From positions 1 through 64,000 of the forward strand of contig NZ_JOII01000016.1 of the NCBI RefSeq assembly GCF_000719955.1: a stretch of 64,000 nucleotides of DNA, in the 5' to 3' direction. Below, one piece after another: positions 26,369 to 35,816 of this stretch. Every line of letters begins with the position of its first letter. Positions within the stretch are counted from its first letter, which is position 1. Below the pieces are notes generated by a model. The model worked only from the letters and a program-made list of their open reading frames with translations. It was not told where the DNA came from and ran no database searches. The position numbers were made by a program, and so were the translations under genes. The stretch comes from Streptomyces albidoflavus (GTDB lineage Bacteria > Actinomycetota > Actinomycetes > Streptomycetales > Streptomycetaceae).

Positions 26369-28891
26369 TCAGCCCCCGCCCCGCCCCTCCCGCTCCGCCC
26401 GTGCCTTGGTGTGGCGGGTCGGTGTCGCCGTGGCCGGGTTCTCAGGCCAGGGGTGTTTCGGGTAGCGGCCGCGGAGTTCGGCGCGGACGGCGCGGTAGCC
26501 GTCCGCCCAGAAGGAGGCCAGGTCGGCGGTGACGGCGGCGGGGCGGCCCGCGGGGGAGAGGAGGTGGACGAGGACGGGGACGCCGGCGACCAGCGGGGTC
26601 CCGGTGAGGCCGAAGAGTTCCTGGAGCTTGACGGCGAGGACCGGGCGCTCGGGATCGGTGTAGTCGAGGCGGACGCGCGAGCCGCTCGGTACCTCCAGCC
26701 GCTCCGGGGCCAGTTCGTCCAGGCGGCCCGCCTCACCGCCCGCCCACGGCAGCAGGCGGCGCAGGCAGCCACCCGCGTCGATGCGGCCCAGGTCGGCGCG
26801 GCGCCGGGCCCGTCCCAGCTCCGGCTCCAGCCACTCCTCGGCGCGGGACAGCAGGGCCTCCTCCGAGACGTCCGGCCAGGCGCCGCCCACCGCCCGGTGC
26901 AGGAAGGCGAGGCGCCGCCGCAGTTCGGCGGCCTCCCTGCTCCAGCGCAGCAGCCCGAGCCCCTCGCGCTCCAGACCCGTCAGCAGCGCCGCCCGGACCT
27001 GACCGGCGCCGCCCGTGCCGGTCAGCGGCCGTACCGCCAGTTCGACGGCGCCCAGCCGCTCCACCCGGCGGGCGACCACGTCGCCGCCGGTCCAGCCGAT
27101 CTCCTCGCCGTCCCGGTGCAGCGGCGCCGCCGCCCACCGGGCCGTCGCCTCGTCGACCGGGGCCGCCAGCCGCACCCGGGCCCGCGCCCGGTCCACCGGC
27201 CGGTCCGCGACCGCCACCGCCAGCCAGCGGCTCTCCCGCAGCGCCGAACCGGGGCCCAGTTCCGCGCCGGTGCCCGAGACCATGAGGTAGCCGTCGCCGG
27301 CGCGGGCCCGTGCCAGCCGTTCGGGGAAGGCCAGCGCGGCGACGAGCCCGGCCGCCGCGTCGTCACCGGCCGTGCCCTCGCGCGGGGCCCCGCGTACCGA
27401 GGACGCCAGCCGCTTCGCCTCGCGGCGCCAGCGGGCCGCGTACGCGTCCTGGCCCCGGCGCGCGGTCCGCCAGGCGGCGGCCAGGTCGTCGCCGTAGGCG
27501 CGCGGCGGCTCCTCGCTCAGCAGGGCGACCAGCTCGGCCGCCCGCGCGCCGCCGACCTCGGGCGCCCCGTCGAGCAGCGCCCGGGCCAGCCGGGGATGGA
27601 CCCCGACGCCGGCGAACCGCTCGCCCCGCGCGGTGACGGCGCCCTGGTCGGTCACCGCGCCGAGGGCGGTCAGCACCTCGCGGGCGGCGGCCATCGCTCC
27701 GGCGGGAGGCGCATCGAGCAGGGCCAGGCCCGAGGCGTCCGGGTCACCCCAGGAGGCGGCCTGGAGGGCGAAGTCGGTGAGGTCGGCGACCTTGATCTCC
27801 GGCGGCGGGAAGCGCGGCAGCCGGGCGTCCTCCGCCTCGGCCCAGCAGCGGTAGACGGTCCCCGGCGCCTCCCGTCCCGCCCGGCCCGCGCGCTGGCGCC
27901 CCGACGCCTGCGAGGCCCGGACCGTGGTCAGCGCGCTGAGGCCGCGGGCGTGGTCGGTACGTGGTTCGCGGGCCAGCCCCGAGTCGACCACCACCCGCAC
28001 CCCGGGCACCGTCAGGCTCGACTCGGCGACCGAGGTGGCCAGCACCACCCGGCGCCCCGGCGACCCGGCGAGCACCGCGTCCTGCACCGCGGCCGGCGCC
28101 CGCCCGTGTACCTGGAGCACCTCCACCTCCGGCAGCGCCCCCAGCTCCCCGGCCACCCGCCCGATCTCCCCGACCCCGGGCAGGAAGCACAGCACGTCCC
28201 CCTCGCGCTCGGCCAGCGCCCGCCGCACCGTCGCCGCGACATGGCCCAGCAGCGCCGGGTCGACCCGCATCCCGTGCGGCGGCCGGATAGTCCCGGGCGG
28301 CGGCGCCCACACCGTCTCCACCGGGTGGCTCACCCCCTCGGCGGTCACCACCGGCGCCCCGCCCAGCAGCCGCGCCCACCCCTCGGCGTCCGTGGTCGCC
28401 GACGCCGCCACCAGCCGCAACTCCGGCCGCAGCGCCGCGCGTACGTCCAGCAGGAAGGCGGCGGCGGTGTCCGCGTCGAGGTGCCGCTCGTGGCACTCGT
28501 CGATGATCACGACGTCGACGCCCGGCAGCTCCTGGTCCCGCTGGAGGCGGCGGACCAGCACACCCGTGGTCACCACCTCGACCCGGGTCTCCGGCGAGAC
28601 CACCCGCTCGCCGCGCACCGTGTGCCCGACGCGGCGCCCCGGCTCCTCGCCGAGCAGCCAGGCCATCCGCCGGGCCGCCGCCCGCGCGGCGATCCGGCGG
28701 GGCTCGGCGACCAGTACCCGGCGCGGCGGCCCGTCCCCGAGCAGCCCGGCGAGGGCGAGCGGGACCAGCGTCGTCTTGCCGGTACCGGGCGGCGCGCACA
28801 GCACCGCCGTACCCGGCCCGTCCAGCGCCTCGCGCAGCGCGGGCAGCACGGAGCGGACGGGCAGCTGGGCCAGGGCGTCGGTACGGATCAT
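26369..28891 (-). CDS. hrpB: ATP-dependent RNA helicase HrpB
   Basis: DExH-box helicase of the HrpA/HrpB group. Walker A APPGTGKTT (Lys 39), DECH Walker B in VVIIDECHERH, SATTD (motif III) and QRAGRAGRE (motif VI), then the HrpB-specific C-terminal domain ending KHPWPENPATA. 840 aa is the usual length. ATG at 28891; GGGGGC before it is the only ribosome-site-like stretch. The role in bacteria is poorly defined; it is thought to act on RNA. Single gene, convergent with the transglycosylase and upstream of no obvious partner. Confidence 0.94.
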   Translation of the reverse strand: MIRTDALAQLPVRSVLPALREALDGPGTAVLCAPPGTGKTTLVPLALAGLLGDGPPRRVLVAEPRRIAARAAARRMAWLLGEEPGRRVGHTVRGERVVSPETRVEVVTTGVLVRRLQRDQELPGVDVVIIDECHERHLDADTAAAFLLDVRAALRPELRLVAASATTDAEGWARLLGGAPVVTAEGVSHPVETVWAPPPGTIRPPHGMRVDPALLGHVAATVRRALAEREGDVLCFLPGVGEIGRVAGELGALPEVEVLQVHGRAPAAVQDAVLAGSPGRRVVLATSVAESSLTVPGVRVVVDSGLAREPRTDHARGLSALTTVRASQASGRQRAGRAGREAPGTVYRCWAEAEDARLPRFPPPEIKVADLTDFALQAASWGDPDASGLALLDAPPAGAMAAAREVLTALGAVTDQGAVTARGERFAGVGVHPRLARALLDGAPEVGGARAAELVALLSEEPPRAYGDDLAAAWRTARRGQDAYAARWRREAKRLASSVRGAPREGTAGDDAAAGLVAALAFPERLARARAGDGYLMVSGTGAELGPGSALRESRWLAVAVADRPVDRARARVRLAAPVDEATARWAAAPLHRDGEEIGWTGGDVVARRVERLGAVELAVRPLTGTGGAGQVRAALLTGLEREGLGLLRWSREAAELRRRLAFLHRAVGGAWPDVSEEALLSRAEEWLEPELGRARRRADLGRIDAGGCLRRLLPWAGGEAGRLDELAPERLEVPSGSRVRLDYTDPERPVLAVKLQELFGLTGTPLVAGVPVLVHLLSPAGRPAAVTADLASFWADGYRAVRAELRGRYPKHPWPENPATATPTRHTKARAEREGRGGG

Positions 28892-28922
28892 GCCCCCAGT
28901 CTCGTACGGACGTCCGGGCCGG

Positions 28923-29849
28923 TCAGTCGCGGGCGCAGACGAAGATCGCGGTGCCCGGGATCAGGTTGCCGCGCAGCGGGGACCAGCCGCCCCACTCCTG
29001 GGTGTTCCAGGCCGGCCACTCCGGCTCGACCAGGTCCACCAGGCGCATCCCGGCGCCGACCACGTCGCGGACCCGGTCCCCGAGGGTGCGGTGGTGCTCG
29101 ACGTAGACGGCCTGCCCGTGCTCGTCCTGCTCGACGTAGGGGGTGCGGTCGAAGTAGGAGGCGGCGACGGAGAGCCCCTCGGGGCCCGGCTCGTCAGGGA
29201 AGGCCCAGCGGACCGGGTGGGTCACCGAGAAGACGAAGCGGCCGCCGGGCCGCAGCACGCGGCGCACCTCGCGCACCACCTCGACCGGCTCGGCGACGAA
29301 GGGCAGCGCCCCGTAGGCCGAGCAGGCGAGGTCGAAGGAGCCGTCCGCGAAGGGCAGCGCCCCGGCGTCCGCCTCGACCAGCGGCACCTCGCCGCCGATC
29401 CGCAGGGCGTGCTGGAGCTGGCGGTGCGAGAGGTCCAGGGCGACGGGGCGGGCGCCCTCGGCGGCGAGCCAGCGGGAGCACTGGGCGGCGCCGGCGCCGA
29501 TCTCCAGGACGTCCAGCCCGTTCAGGCTCCCCTCGGGGCCCAGCAGTCGGGCGTCGGCCTCGTCGAGCCCCTCGGGGCCCCAGACGAAGCGGTCGTCGCC
29601 GAGGAAGGCGCCGTGCTCGCGCTGGTACTCGTCGGCGTTGCCGTCCCACCAGCCGCGGCTGGCCCGGCTGCTCTCGGCGGGGGAGGCGGTGCGGCGGGTC
29701 GCCTCCGGTTCCGGGGCCTCGTCGGCGGCGGACCGGGGCGGTACGGGCTCTTGGATGATCGGCTCCCTCGTCGTACTCTCCGTACTTCCACCGGAGCCGC
29801 GCCCCGGTGCGGCGGCCGGGCGCGGGACGGGCCACGTGGCCTCAGGCAA
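28923..29849 (-). CDS. Class I SAM-dependent methyltransferase
   Basis: Rossmann-fold methyltransferase: motif I LDVLEIGAGAAQCSRWLA (SAM site), an acidic residue after strand 2 (VALDLSHRQL), VEADAGALPFADGSFDLACSAYGALPF and a post-motif PGGRFVFSVTHPVRW. The substrate is not identifiable. The conserved part starts around residue 60 (SRGWWDGNADEYQREHG); before it is a low-complexity Pro/Glu/Ala stretch. The only in-frame start upstream is TTG at 29849, without a ribosome site, so the true start is uncertain. It shares its upstream region with rpsA. Confidence 0.82.
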   Translation of the reverse strand: MPEATWPVPRPAAAPGRGSGGSTESTTREPIIQEPVPPRSAADEAPEPEATRRTASPAESSRASRGWWDGNADEYQREHGAFLGDDRFVWGPEGLDEADARLLGPEGSLNGLDVLEIGAGAAQCSRWLAAEGARPVALDLSHRQLQHALRIGGEVPLVEADAGALPFADGSFDLACSAYGALPFVAEPVEVVREVRRVLRPGGRFVFSVTHPVRWAFPDEPGPEGLSVAASYFDRTPYVEQDEHGQAVYVEHHRTLGDRVRDVVGAGMRLVDLVEPEWPAWNTQEWGGWSPLRGNLIPGTAIFVCARD

Positions 29850-29901
29850 CGGGAATTGTGCCGGGTTTGCGGCTTGCGCCCCGGGTGTGCGCCTTCGCGC
29901 A

Positions 29902-29930
29902 TTGACCCTGTCCGGCTGCCCCCGTATGCT
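29902..29930 (+). promoter_or_regulatory. Housekeeping promoter of rpsA
   Basis: TTGACC (29902-29907), 17-nt spacer, TATGCT (29925-29930): an excellent HrdB-type promoter. It implies a leader of about 195 nt. Confidence 0.8.
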
Positions 29931-30008
29931 ACAAGTTGCGCTGCGAGCCTGCGCTCCTCAGACCTAGCAGGATGTGCTCGCTTCTGTTGTGTGTCCCCTC
30001 GGTTGTAC

Positions 30009-30045
30009 GAGGCGAGGACCCCCGGTTTCCCGGAGGTCGCGCCTC
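30009..30045 (+). promoter_or_regulatory. Hairpin in the rpsA leader
   Basis: GAGGCG and CGCCTC pair around a further GC-rich inner stem capped by TTTC, about 90 nt before the rpsA start. It could be a site for S1 autoregulation, as in other bacteria, but the actinobacterial element is not one I can recognise. Confidence 0.4.
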
Positions 30046-30133
30046 TGAAGGCTGTCCGACTGCTGCAGAGTGAAACCGGCTCCGTGCGCGGCAGTACCTA
30101 CGACTTCATGTCCGTACCGGAGCCCTTTCCCAC

Positions 30134-31648
30134 ATGACGAGCAGCACCGAGACCACCGCCACCACCCCGCAGGTTGCGGTCAACGACATCGGTAACGAGG
30201 AAGCTTTCCTCGCCGCGATCGACGAGACGATCAAGTACTTCAACGACGGCGACATCGTCGACGGCGTCATCGTGAAGGTCGACCGGGACGAGGTCCTGCT
30301 CGACATTGGTTACAAGACCGAAGGCGTGATCCCGAGCCGCGAGCTCTCGATCAAGCACGACGTCGACCCCAACGAGGTCGTCGCCGTCGGCGACGAGATC
30401 GAGGCCCTGGTTCTCCAGAAGGAGGACAAGGAAGGCCGCCTGATCCTGTCCAAGAAGCGCGCTCAGTACGAGCGTGCCTGGGGCACGATCGAGAAGATCA
30501 AGGAAGAGGACGGGATCGTCACCGGTACCGTCATCGAGGTCGTCAAGGGTGGTCTCATCCTCGACATCGGCCTCCGTGGCTTCCTGCCGGCCTCCCTCGT
30601 CGAGATGCGTCGCGTCCGCGACCTCCAGCCCTACGTGGGCAAGGAGCTCGAGGCCAAGATCATCGAGCTGGACAAGAACCGCAACAACGTGGTCCTGTCC
30701 CGCCGTGCCTGGCTGGAGCAGACCCAGTCCGAGGTCCGCCAGACCTTCCTCACGACCCTCCAGAAGGGTCAGGTCCGTTCCGGCGTCGTCTCCTCGATCG
30801 TCAACTTCGGTGCCTTCGTGGACCTGGGTGGCGTCGACGGTCTGGTCCACGTCTCCGAGCTGTCCTGGAAGCACATCGACCACCCGTCCGAGGTTGTCGA
30901 GGTCGGCCAGGAAGTCACCGTCGAGGTCCTCGACGTCGACATGGACCGCGAGCGTGTCTCCCTGTCGCTGAAGGCGACCCAGGAAGACCCGTGGCAGCAG
31001 TTCGCCCGGACGCACCAGATCGGCCAGGTCGTTCCCGGCAAGGTCACCAAGCTCGTTCCCTTCGGTGCGTTCGTCCGCGTCGACGAGGGCATCGAGGGTC
31101 TGGTCCACATCTCCGAGCTGGCCGAGCGCCACGTGGAGATCCCGGAGCAGGTCGTCCAGGTCAACGACGAGATCTTCGTCAAGGTCATCGACATCGACCT
31201 CGAGCGCCGCCGCATCAGCCTCTCGCTGAAGCAGGCCAACGAGGCCTTCGGCGCCGACCCGTCGGTCGTCGAGTTCGACCCGACCCTGTACGGCATGGCC
31301 GCGTCCTACGACGACCAGGGCAACTACATCTACCCCGAGGGCTTCGACCCCGAGACCAACGACTGGCTCGAGGGCTACGAGACCCAGCGCGAGGCGTGGG
31401 AGACCCAGTACGCCGAGGCGCAGCAGCGCTTCGAGCAGCACCAGGCCCAGGTCATCAAGTCCCGCGAGGCCGACGCCCAGGCTGCGGCCGAGGGCACCGA
31501 CACCGCTGGTGCGGCCCCGGCCGCTTCCGGTGGCACCGGTGGCGGCGGCGGCTCGTACTCCTCGGAGTCCGCGGACAACTCCGGCGCCCTGGCGTCGGAC
31601 GAGGCCCTGGCTGCCCTGCGCGAGAAGCTGGCCGGCGGCCAGAGCTGA
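30134..31648 (+). CDS. rpsA: 30S ribosomal protein S1
   Basis: RNA-binding S1 protein of the small subunit that helps mRNA bind. Four S1/OB domains in series begin near GDIVDGVIVKVDRDEVLLDIG, GIVTGTVIEVVKGGLILDIG, GQVRSGVVSSIVNFGAFVDLGGVDGLVHVSELS and GQVVPGKVTKLVPFGAFVRVDEGIEGLVHISELAE, against six in E. coli. A Glu/Gln-rich then Gly/Ser-rich C-terminal tail of about 100 residues ends the protein. 504 aa, normal for Streptomyces. ATG with GGAG 11 nt upstream. More T-ended codons (GGT, GTT) than its neighbours, as expected of a highly expressed ribosomal gene. Confidence 0.97.
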   Translation: MTSSTETTATTPQVAVNDIGNEEAFLAAIDETIKYFNDGDIVDGVIVKVDRDEVLLDIGYKTEGVIPSRELSIKHDVDPNEVVAVGDEIEALVLQKEDKEGRLILSKKRAQYERAWGTIEKIKEEDGIVTGTVIEVVKGGLILDIGLRGFLPASLVEMRRVRDLQPYVGKELEAKIIELDKNRNNVVLSRRAWLEQTQSEVRQTFLTTLQKGQVRSGVVSSIVNFGAFVDLGGVDGLVHVSELSWKHIDHPSEVVEVGQEVTVEVLDVDMDRERVSLSLKATQEDPWQQFARTHQIGQVVPGKVTKLVPFGAFVRVDEGIEGLVHISELAERHVEIPEQVVQVNDEIFVKVIDIDLERRRISLSLKQANEAFGADPSVVEFDPTLYGMAASYDDQGNYIYPEGFDPETNDWLEGYETQREAWETQYAEAQQRFEQHQAQVIKSREADAQAAAEGTDTAGAAPAASGGTGGGGGSYSSESADNSGALASDEALAALREKLAGGQS

Positions 31649-31681
31649 AGCACCACGCTCTGACCGGCTGACAAGCCCGCA

Positions 31682-31717
31682 CGGAAGGCCCGCTCCCCTC
31701 GGGGGGCGGGCCTTCCG
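31682..31717. terminator. Terminator after rpsA
   Basis: CGGAAGGCCCGC pairs with its exact complement (31706-31717), extended by a CCCC/GGGG inner stem. Between convergent rpsA and the beta-helix gene. Confidence 0.85.
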
Positions 31718-31747
31718 CCATTTATGGCGGCGGGGTGCGGCGGGTGG

Positions 31748-32707
31748 TTACGGCGTGACGGGGATGTTGGTGAGCCCCTTGCCGCCGGTCACCGTGTTGG
31801 AGGCGTGCACGGTGGTGGGGCACTCCGCCGAGCGGTGGGTGACGTTGACGGCCAGCTGGTGCGGGCCGGTGGCGCCCGTCAGGTCGCTGTGGTTGTCCCG
31901 GAAGACGGTGCCGCAGCCCCAGCCGGGCTGCTGCTGGTGGGTCTCGAAGCCGTTGTTGGTGGTGTTGCGGCCGGTGTTCCCCGCCACCAGCACGCCGTTG
32001 CCCTTCACGTCCACCCACGAGTCGTCGTAGTTGGCGCCGGTCAGGCCCCGCCCGTCGAAGGTGTTGCCCAGGACGCGGGCGCCCGTGGTGCCCTCCTTGA
32101 TGTCGACGGACTCGCCCCGGACGTCCGGGCCGATGGTGTTGTTCTCGATGGTGATCCGGTCGCTGCGGTCGGTGAGGGTGTTGGCGGTGCCGACGTAGAC
32201 CCCCTCGCCCATGCCGCGGCCGTCGCGCCCGGTGTCGTAGATCCGCGAGTCGCGCAGGGTGCCGTCGCTGCTGGACTGCCGGAAGTGGACGCCCTCCATG
32301 GTCAGGCCGTGGACGGTGACCCCGGTGACGAGGACGCCGTCCGCCGCGTCCACCATGATTCCCTTCTGCCCGCCGGTGACGGTCAGGTTCTCCACCGTCC
32401 AGTGCGCGGCCCCGTTCAGGTGGAGCCCGTACCCGCCGGAGGCGGTCAGCACGGCGCGGGGAGAGCCGGTCAGGGTGATGCGGGCGCCGGCGGTGGCGGG
32501 GACGGTCGCCTTGAAGTTGCCGGTGTACGTGCCGTCGGCGAGGCGGATGGTGTCGCCGGGGCGGACGGCGGTGAGGGCGGCCTTCAGCTCCTTGGCCGTG
32601 GTCACCTCGATCACGGCGGCGGGGGCTGCCGTCGCGGTGCCGGGGCCGCCGACGAGGAGGGCCGCCGAGGCGAGGGCCGTGGCCAGCAGGGCAGGGGCGG
32701 TGCGCAT
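31748..32707 (-). CDS. Secreted right-handed parallel beta-helix protein
   Basis: Exported protein with a signal peptide ending near TATAAPAA (about residue 29). It then has a DUF1565/pectate-lyase-like N-terminal strand (VTTAKELKAALTAVRPGDTIRLADGTYTG) and repeated beta-helix coils (WTVENLTVTGGQKGIMVDAADGVLVTGVTVHG, ITIENNTIGPDVRGESVDIKEGTTGARVLGNTFDG, NGVLVAGNTGRN). Probably a polysaccharide lyase or glycosidase-type fold, but catalytic residues cannot be assigned. 319 aa; ATG with GGAAGG 8 nt upstream. Confidence 0.82.
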   Translation of the reverse strand: MRTAPALLATALASAALLVGGPGTATAAPAAVIEVTTAKELKAALTAVRPGDTIRLADGTYTGNFKATVPATAGARITLTGSPRAVLTASGGYGLHLNGAAHWTVENLTVTGGQKGIMVDAADGVLVTGVTVHGLTMEGVHFRQSSSDGTLRDSRIYDTGRDGRGMGEGVYVGTANTLTDRSDRITIENNTIGPDVRGESVDIKEGTTGARVLGNTFDGRGLTGANYDDSWVDVKGNGVLVAGNTGRNTTNNGFETHQQQPGWGCGTVFRDNHSDLTGATGPHQLAVNVTHRSAECPTTVHASNTVTGGKGLTNIPVTP

Positions 32708-32918
32708 GAGGGATGCCTTCCGACGGACCTGTCGGGGGAGGTGCGGGGCCGGTGGTCGCGCCGGGCGGTGACGCTAGGGACGGGGCGCGACCCTGTCAAG
32801 GTCTGGACCAATGCGGGGGCGGATGTGGTGCCTTCACCCGGTGAAAGCGGGGCCACGGCGGGAATGACGGTGCCCGGTGGGACGTTCTGCACTAGGGACA
32901 CGAGGAGGAACGGTCACA

Positions 32919-33860
32919 GTGCAGGATCGAGACCCGCAGGATCTGTACGCATGGGAGCCGAAGGGGCTCGCCGCGGTGGACACCGCGCTGGCCCAGGAGT
33001 CGGCCGGGCTCGTCATGCTCTACCACTTCGAGGGATACATCGACGCCGGGCAGACCGGGGAGCAGATCGTCGACGAGCTGCTGGAGAACCTCCCGCACCA
33101 GCCCGTCGCCCGCTTCGACCACGACCGGCTCATCGACTACCGGGCCCGCCGGCCGCTGCTCACCTTCAAGCGCGACCGCTACACCGACTACGAGGTCCCG
33201 GCGCTCGAACTCCACCTGGTGCAGGACGCCACCGGCGCCCCCTTCCTGCTGCTCTCCGGGCCCGAACCGGACGTGGAGTGGGAGCGGTTCGCCGCCGCCG
33301 TCCAGCAGGTGGTCGAACGCCTCGGGGTGCGGCTGACCGTCAGCGTCCACGGCATCCCGATGGGCGTCCCGCACACCCGCCCCGTGGGCCTCACCCCGCA
33401 CGGCAACCGCACCGACCTGGTCCCCGGCCACCCCACCCCGTTCGACCAGGCGCAGGTGCCCGGCAGCGTCGAGGCGCTCATCGAGTACCGCCTCATCCAG
33501 ACCGGCCACGACGTCCTCGGTGTCGGCGCCCATGTCCCGCACTACGTCGCCCGGTCCGCCTACCCGGACGCCGCGCTGACCGCGCTGGAGGCGATCACCG
33601 CCGCCACCGGCCTGGTGCTGCCCACCGTCGCGCACACCCTGCGCACCGAGGCGCAGCGCACCCAGACCGAGATCGAGCGGCAGGTCGGCGAGGGCGACGA
33701 GGAACTCGTCGCGCTGGTCCGGGGGTTGGAGCACCAGTACGACGCGGTGGCCGGTGCCGGGTCGCGCGGCAACATGCTGGCCGAGCCCGCCGACCTGCCC
33801 TCCGCGGACGAGATCGGGCGCGAGTTCGAGAAGTTCCTCGCGGAGCGCGAGGGGGAGTAG
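32919..33860 (+). CDS. PAC2 family protein
   Basis: Member of the PAC2 family, related to proteasome-assembly chaperones and widespread in proteasome-bearing actinobacteria. Recognisable stretches are [41 protein letters not shown] and [23 protein letters not shown], with a helical C-terminal region. 313 aa. The GTG at 32919 is chosen because AGGAGGA lies 9 nt upstream. TAGGGA at 32893-32898 could be its -10 element. Molecular function is unproven. Confidence 0.88.
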   Translation: MQDRDPQDLYAWEPKGLAAVDTALAQESAGLVMLYHFEGYIDAGQTGEQIVDELLENLPHQPVARFDHDRLIDYRARRPLLTFKRDRYTDYEVPALELHLVQDATGAPFLLLSGPEPDVEWERFAAAVQQVVERLGVRLTVSVHGIPMGVPHTRPVGLTPHGNRTDLVPGHPTPFDQAQVPGSVEALIEYRLIQTGHDVLGVGAHVPHYVARSAYPDAALTALEAITAATGLVLPTVAHTLRTEAQRTQTEIERQVGEGDEELVALVRGLEHQYDAVAGAGSRGNMLAEPADLPSADEIGREFEKFLAEREGE

Positions 33861-33866
33861 CCCGCG

Positions 33867-33902
33867 GGGCGGGGGCGGCCGGACGTTAGGCTGCCCCCGC
33901 CC
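33867..33902 (+). terminator. Hairpin between PAC2 gene and coaE
   Basis: GGGCGGGGGC (33867-33876) pairs with GCCCCCGCCC (33893-33902). The 16-nt loop holds TAGGCT, a possible coaE -10, so terminator and promoter may overlap. Confidence 0.6.
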
Positions 33903-33943
33903 TGCCACCGGTGCGGGGCCGGGCGAGTGGGAGGAGACGCGGC

Positions 33944-34549
33944 GTGCTGATCGTGGGGCTGACGGGCGGGATCGGGGCCGGCAAGAGCGAGGTGTCCCGG
34001 CTGCTGGTGGAGCACGGGGCGCACCTGGTCGACGCGGACCGGATCGCCCGCGAGGTGGTGGAGCCCGGGACGCCGGGGCTGGCCGCCGTGGTCGAGGCGT
34101 TCGGGGAGTCGGTGCTCGCGGCCGACGGTTCGCTGGACCGCCCCAAGCTGGGTGAGATCGTCTTCGCCGACCCCGAGCGGCGAGCCGTGCTGAACGGGAT
34201 CGTCCACCCGCTGGTGGGGGCCCGGTCGGCCGAGCTCCAGAGCCAGGCCCCCCAGGACGGCGTGGTCGTCCACGACGTGCCGCTCCTCACCGAGAACGGC
34301 CTGGCCGAGCTGTACGACCTGGTGATCGTGGTGGACGTCGAGCCCCGGACGCAGGTGGAGCGGCTGGTGCGCTCGCGGGGGATGAGCGAGGAGGAGGCCA
34401 GGGCGCGGATGGCCGCGCAGGCCGGACGCGAGGAGCGGCTCGCCGTCGCCGACATCGTGATCGACAACGAGGTGTCGCTCGACGCGCTGCGGGGGAGGGT
34501 CGCTGAGGTGTGGACCGAACTCGACGCCCGGGCCAAGGCCGGCCGCTGA
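33944..34549 (+). CDS. coaE: Dephospho-CoA kinase
   Basis: Final step of coenzyme A synthesis: ATP-dependent phosphorylation of the 3'-hydroxyl of dephospho-CoA. P-loop GGIGAGKS at residues 8-15, the substrate motif [11 protein letters not shown] and [11 protein letters not shown] are present; the lid region carries [18 protein letters not shown] at 33944 gives the family N-terminus (V/[21 protein letters not shown]) and has GGGAGGAG 7 nt upstream. 201 aa. No fused C-terminal UPF0157 domain as found in mycobacteria. Confidence 0.95.
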   Translation: MLIVGLTGGIGAGKSEVSRLLVEHGAHLVDADRIAREVVEPGTPGLAAVVEAFGESVLAADGSLDRPKLGEIVFADPERRAVLNGIVHPLVGARSAELQSQAPQDGVVVHDVPLLTENGLAELYDLVIVVDVEPRTQVERLVRSRGMSEEEARARMAAQAGREERLAVADIVIDNEVSLDALRGRVAEVWTELDARAKAGR

Positions 34550-34619
34550 CCCGCCGCCCGGCGGGGAACATTTCGGCGCGGGGGCGTGTTCGCGGGTGAG
34601 GACGAGGAAAGGGGCCGGG

Positions 34620-34982
34620 GTGGCCGAGGGTAGTCCGGAGACGGATGTCATCGATTATCGGGCGGCCGAGCAGCTGCTCGCGGCCCGGGACCCACGGGGT
34701 GCCGTGAAACTGCTGGACTCGGTGATCGCCCGCCATCCCGAGCACACGGCGGCCCGGCTGCTGCGGGCCCGCGCCTTCTTCCTCTCGGCGCAGCTGCGCG
34801 CGGCGGAGCTGGAGTTCACCGTGGTGCTGGAGCGCGAGCCGGACAACGCCTTCGCCCACTTCGCCCTCGCCCGCACCTACGAGCGCGCCAACCGCCCCGA
34901 ACAGGCCCGCCGTCACTTCCGCCTCGCCGCCGCCCTCGATCCCCGGCCCGACTACCTGGCGGCGGCCCGCTTCGACGACTAG
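34620..34982 (+). CDS. Small tetratricopeptide-repeat protein
   Basis: 120-aa helical protein made of about three TPR units (YRAAEQLLAARDPRGAVKLLDSVIARHPEHTAARLLRARAFFLSAQLRAAELEFTVVLEREPDNAFAHFALARTYERANRPEQARRHFRLAAALDP, here cited by its ends and ALARTYERANRPEQA). Probably a protein-interaction scaffold. GTG at 34620 is preferred, with GAGGAAAGGGG just upstream. It follows coaE by 70 nt on the same strand and may share its transcript. No partner is evident. Confidence 0.8.
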   Translation: MAEGSPETDVIDYRAAEQLLAARDPRGAVKLLDSVIARHPEHTAARLLRARAFFLSAQLRAAELEFTVVLEREPDNAFAHFALARTYERANRPEQARRHFRLAAALDPRPDYLAAARFDD

Positions 34983-35046
34983 GACCTGTCCGGTCCGTGC
35001 GCCCTGACCTGCGGAAATACGGTGGTGCCCCGGAGCGGCCCTCCCG

Positions 35047-35052
35047 TAGGGT
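35047..35052 (+). promoter_or_regulatory. -10 element for leaderless GNAT transcript
   Basis: TAGGGT, 7 nt before the ATG at 35060; no Shine-Dalgarno sequence. Confidence 0.55.
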
Positions 35053-35059
35053 GCGGCGC

Positions 35060-35617
35060 ATGAACCAGGTAGCCCGTCCCGCCGTCCGTCCCGTACGCGC
35101 CGATGAGTGGCGGGAGGCGAAGGAGCTGCGGCTGGCCGCGCTGCGGGACCCGGTGGCCCCGATCGCCTTCCTGGAGACGTACGAGCGGGCCGTCGCGGAA
35201 CCGGACTCCTTCTGGCGGGAACGGACCGAAGGGGCGGCCGACGGGACGCGGGTGCGCCAGTTCGTCGCCGAGGGCCCGGACGGGACCTGGGGCGGCACCG
35301 TGACGGTGCTGGTCGAGGACGAGGGCGCGGACGACGCGTTGGGCGGGACGGTGCGGCGGCGGCAGACGCACCTCGTCGCTGTCTACGTCCGCCCCGGGTG
35401 CCGGGGCGCCGGGGTGATCGACGCGCTCATCGAGGCGGCCGTGGCATGGTCGTGGTCGGTCGCGGAGGTGACGCGGGCACGGCTCTACGTGCACGAGGAC
35501 AACGCGCGGGCCGAGCGCGTCTACCGGCGGTGCGGTTTCCGGCGCTCCGGGGAGACCGTCCCGATGCGGGGCGAGCCCACCAAGGTCGAGCGGGAGATGA
35601 TCCTCGACCGGCTCTAG
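35060..35617 (+). CDS. GNAT family N-acetyltransferase
   Basis: Acetyl-CoA-dependent acetyltransferase fold: VRPVRADEWREAKELRLAALRDPVAPIAF, then strand 4 with VAVYVRPGCRGAGVIDALIEAA (motif A, acetyl-CoA pyrophosphate loop) and LYVHEDNARAERVYRRCGFRRSGE (motif B). Substrate unknown. 185 aa. ATG at 35060 fits the family N-terminus and has a TAGGGT hexamer 7 nt upstream. The 199 bp that follow to 35816 contain no gene I can support. Confidence 0.87.
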   Translation: MNQVARPAVRPVRADEWREAKELRLAALRDPVAPIAFLETYERAVAEPDSFWRERTEGAADGTRVRQFVAEGPDGTWGGTVTVLVEDEGADDALGGTVRRRQTHLVAVYVRPGCRGAGVIDALIEAAVAWSWSVAEVTRARLYVHEDNARAERVYRRCGFRRSGETVPMRGEPTKVEREMILDRL

Positions 35618-35816
35618 GGTGCGCCCGGAATGCGCACGCCCGGCTCCTCCCTCACCTCGCGCTTAGTTCGGCTCGCTGGGCGAGGGACGCGAGTCTGCTC
35701 GTCGTCGCCCTCACGCGTCGGCGGGTCGATGACACCGGGCTGCTCCACTCCGACTTCGCGGACACCCAGCTGCGTTCCGCCCCGTGGTCAGCGGCGGAGG
35801 AACCGCCGGATCTCGC

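Noticed and set aside
35618..35816. Gene or gene remnant between the GNAT gene and the DUF6343-like gene
   Set aside because: A plus-strand frame ends at about 35823 but no start, ribosome site or homologous pattern supports it; left as intergenic.
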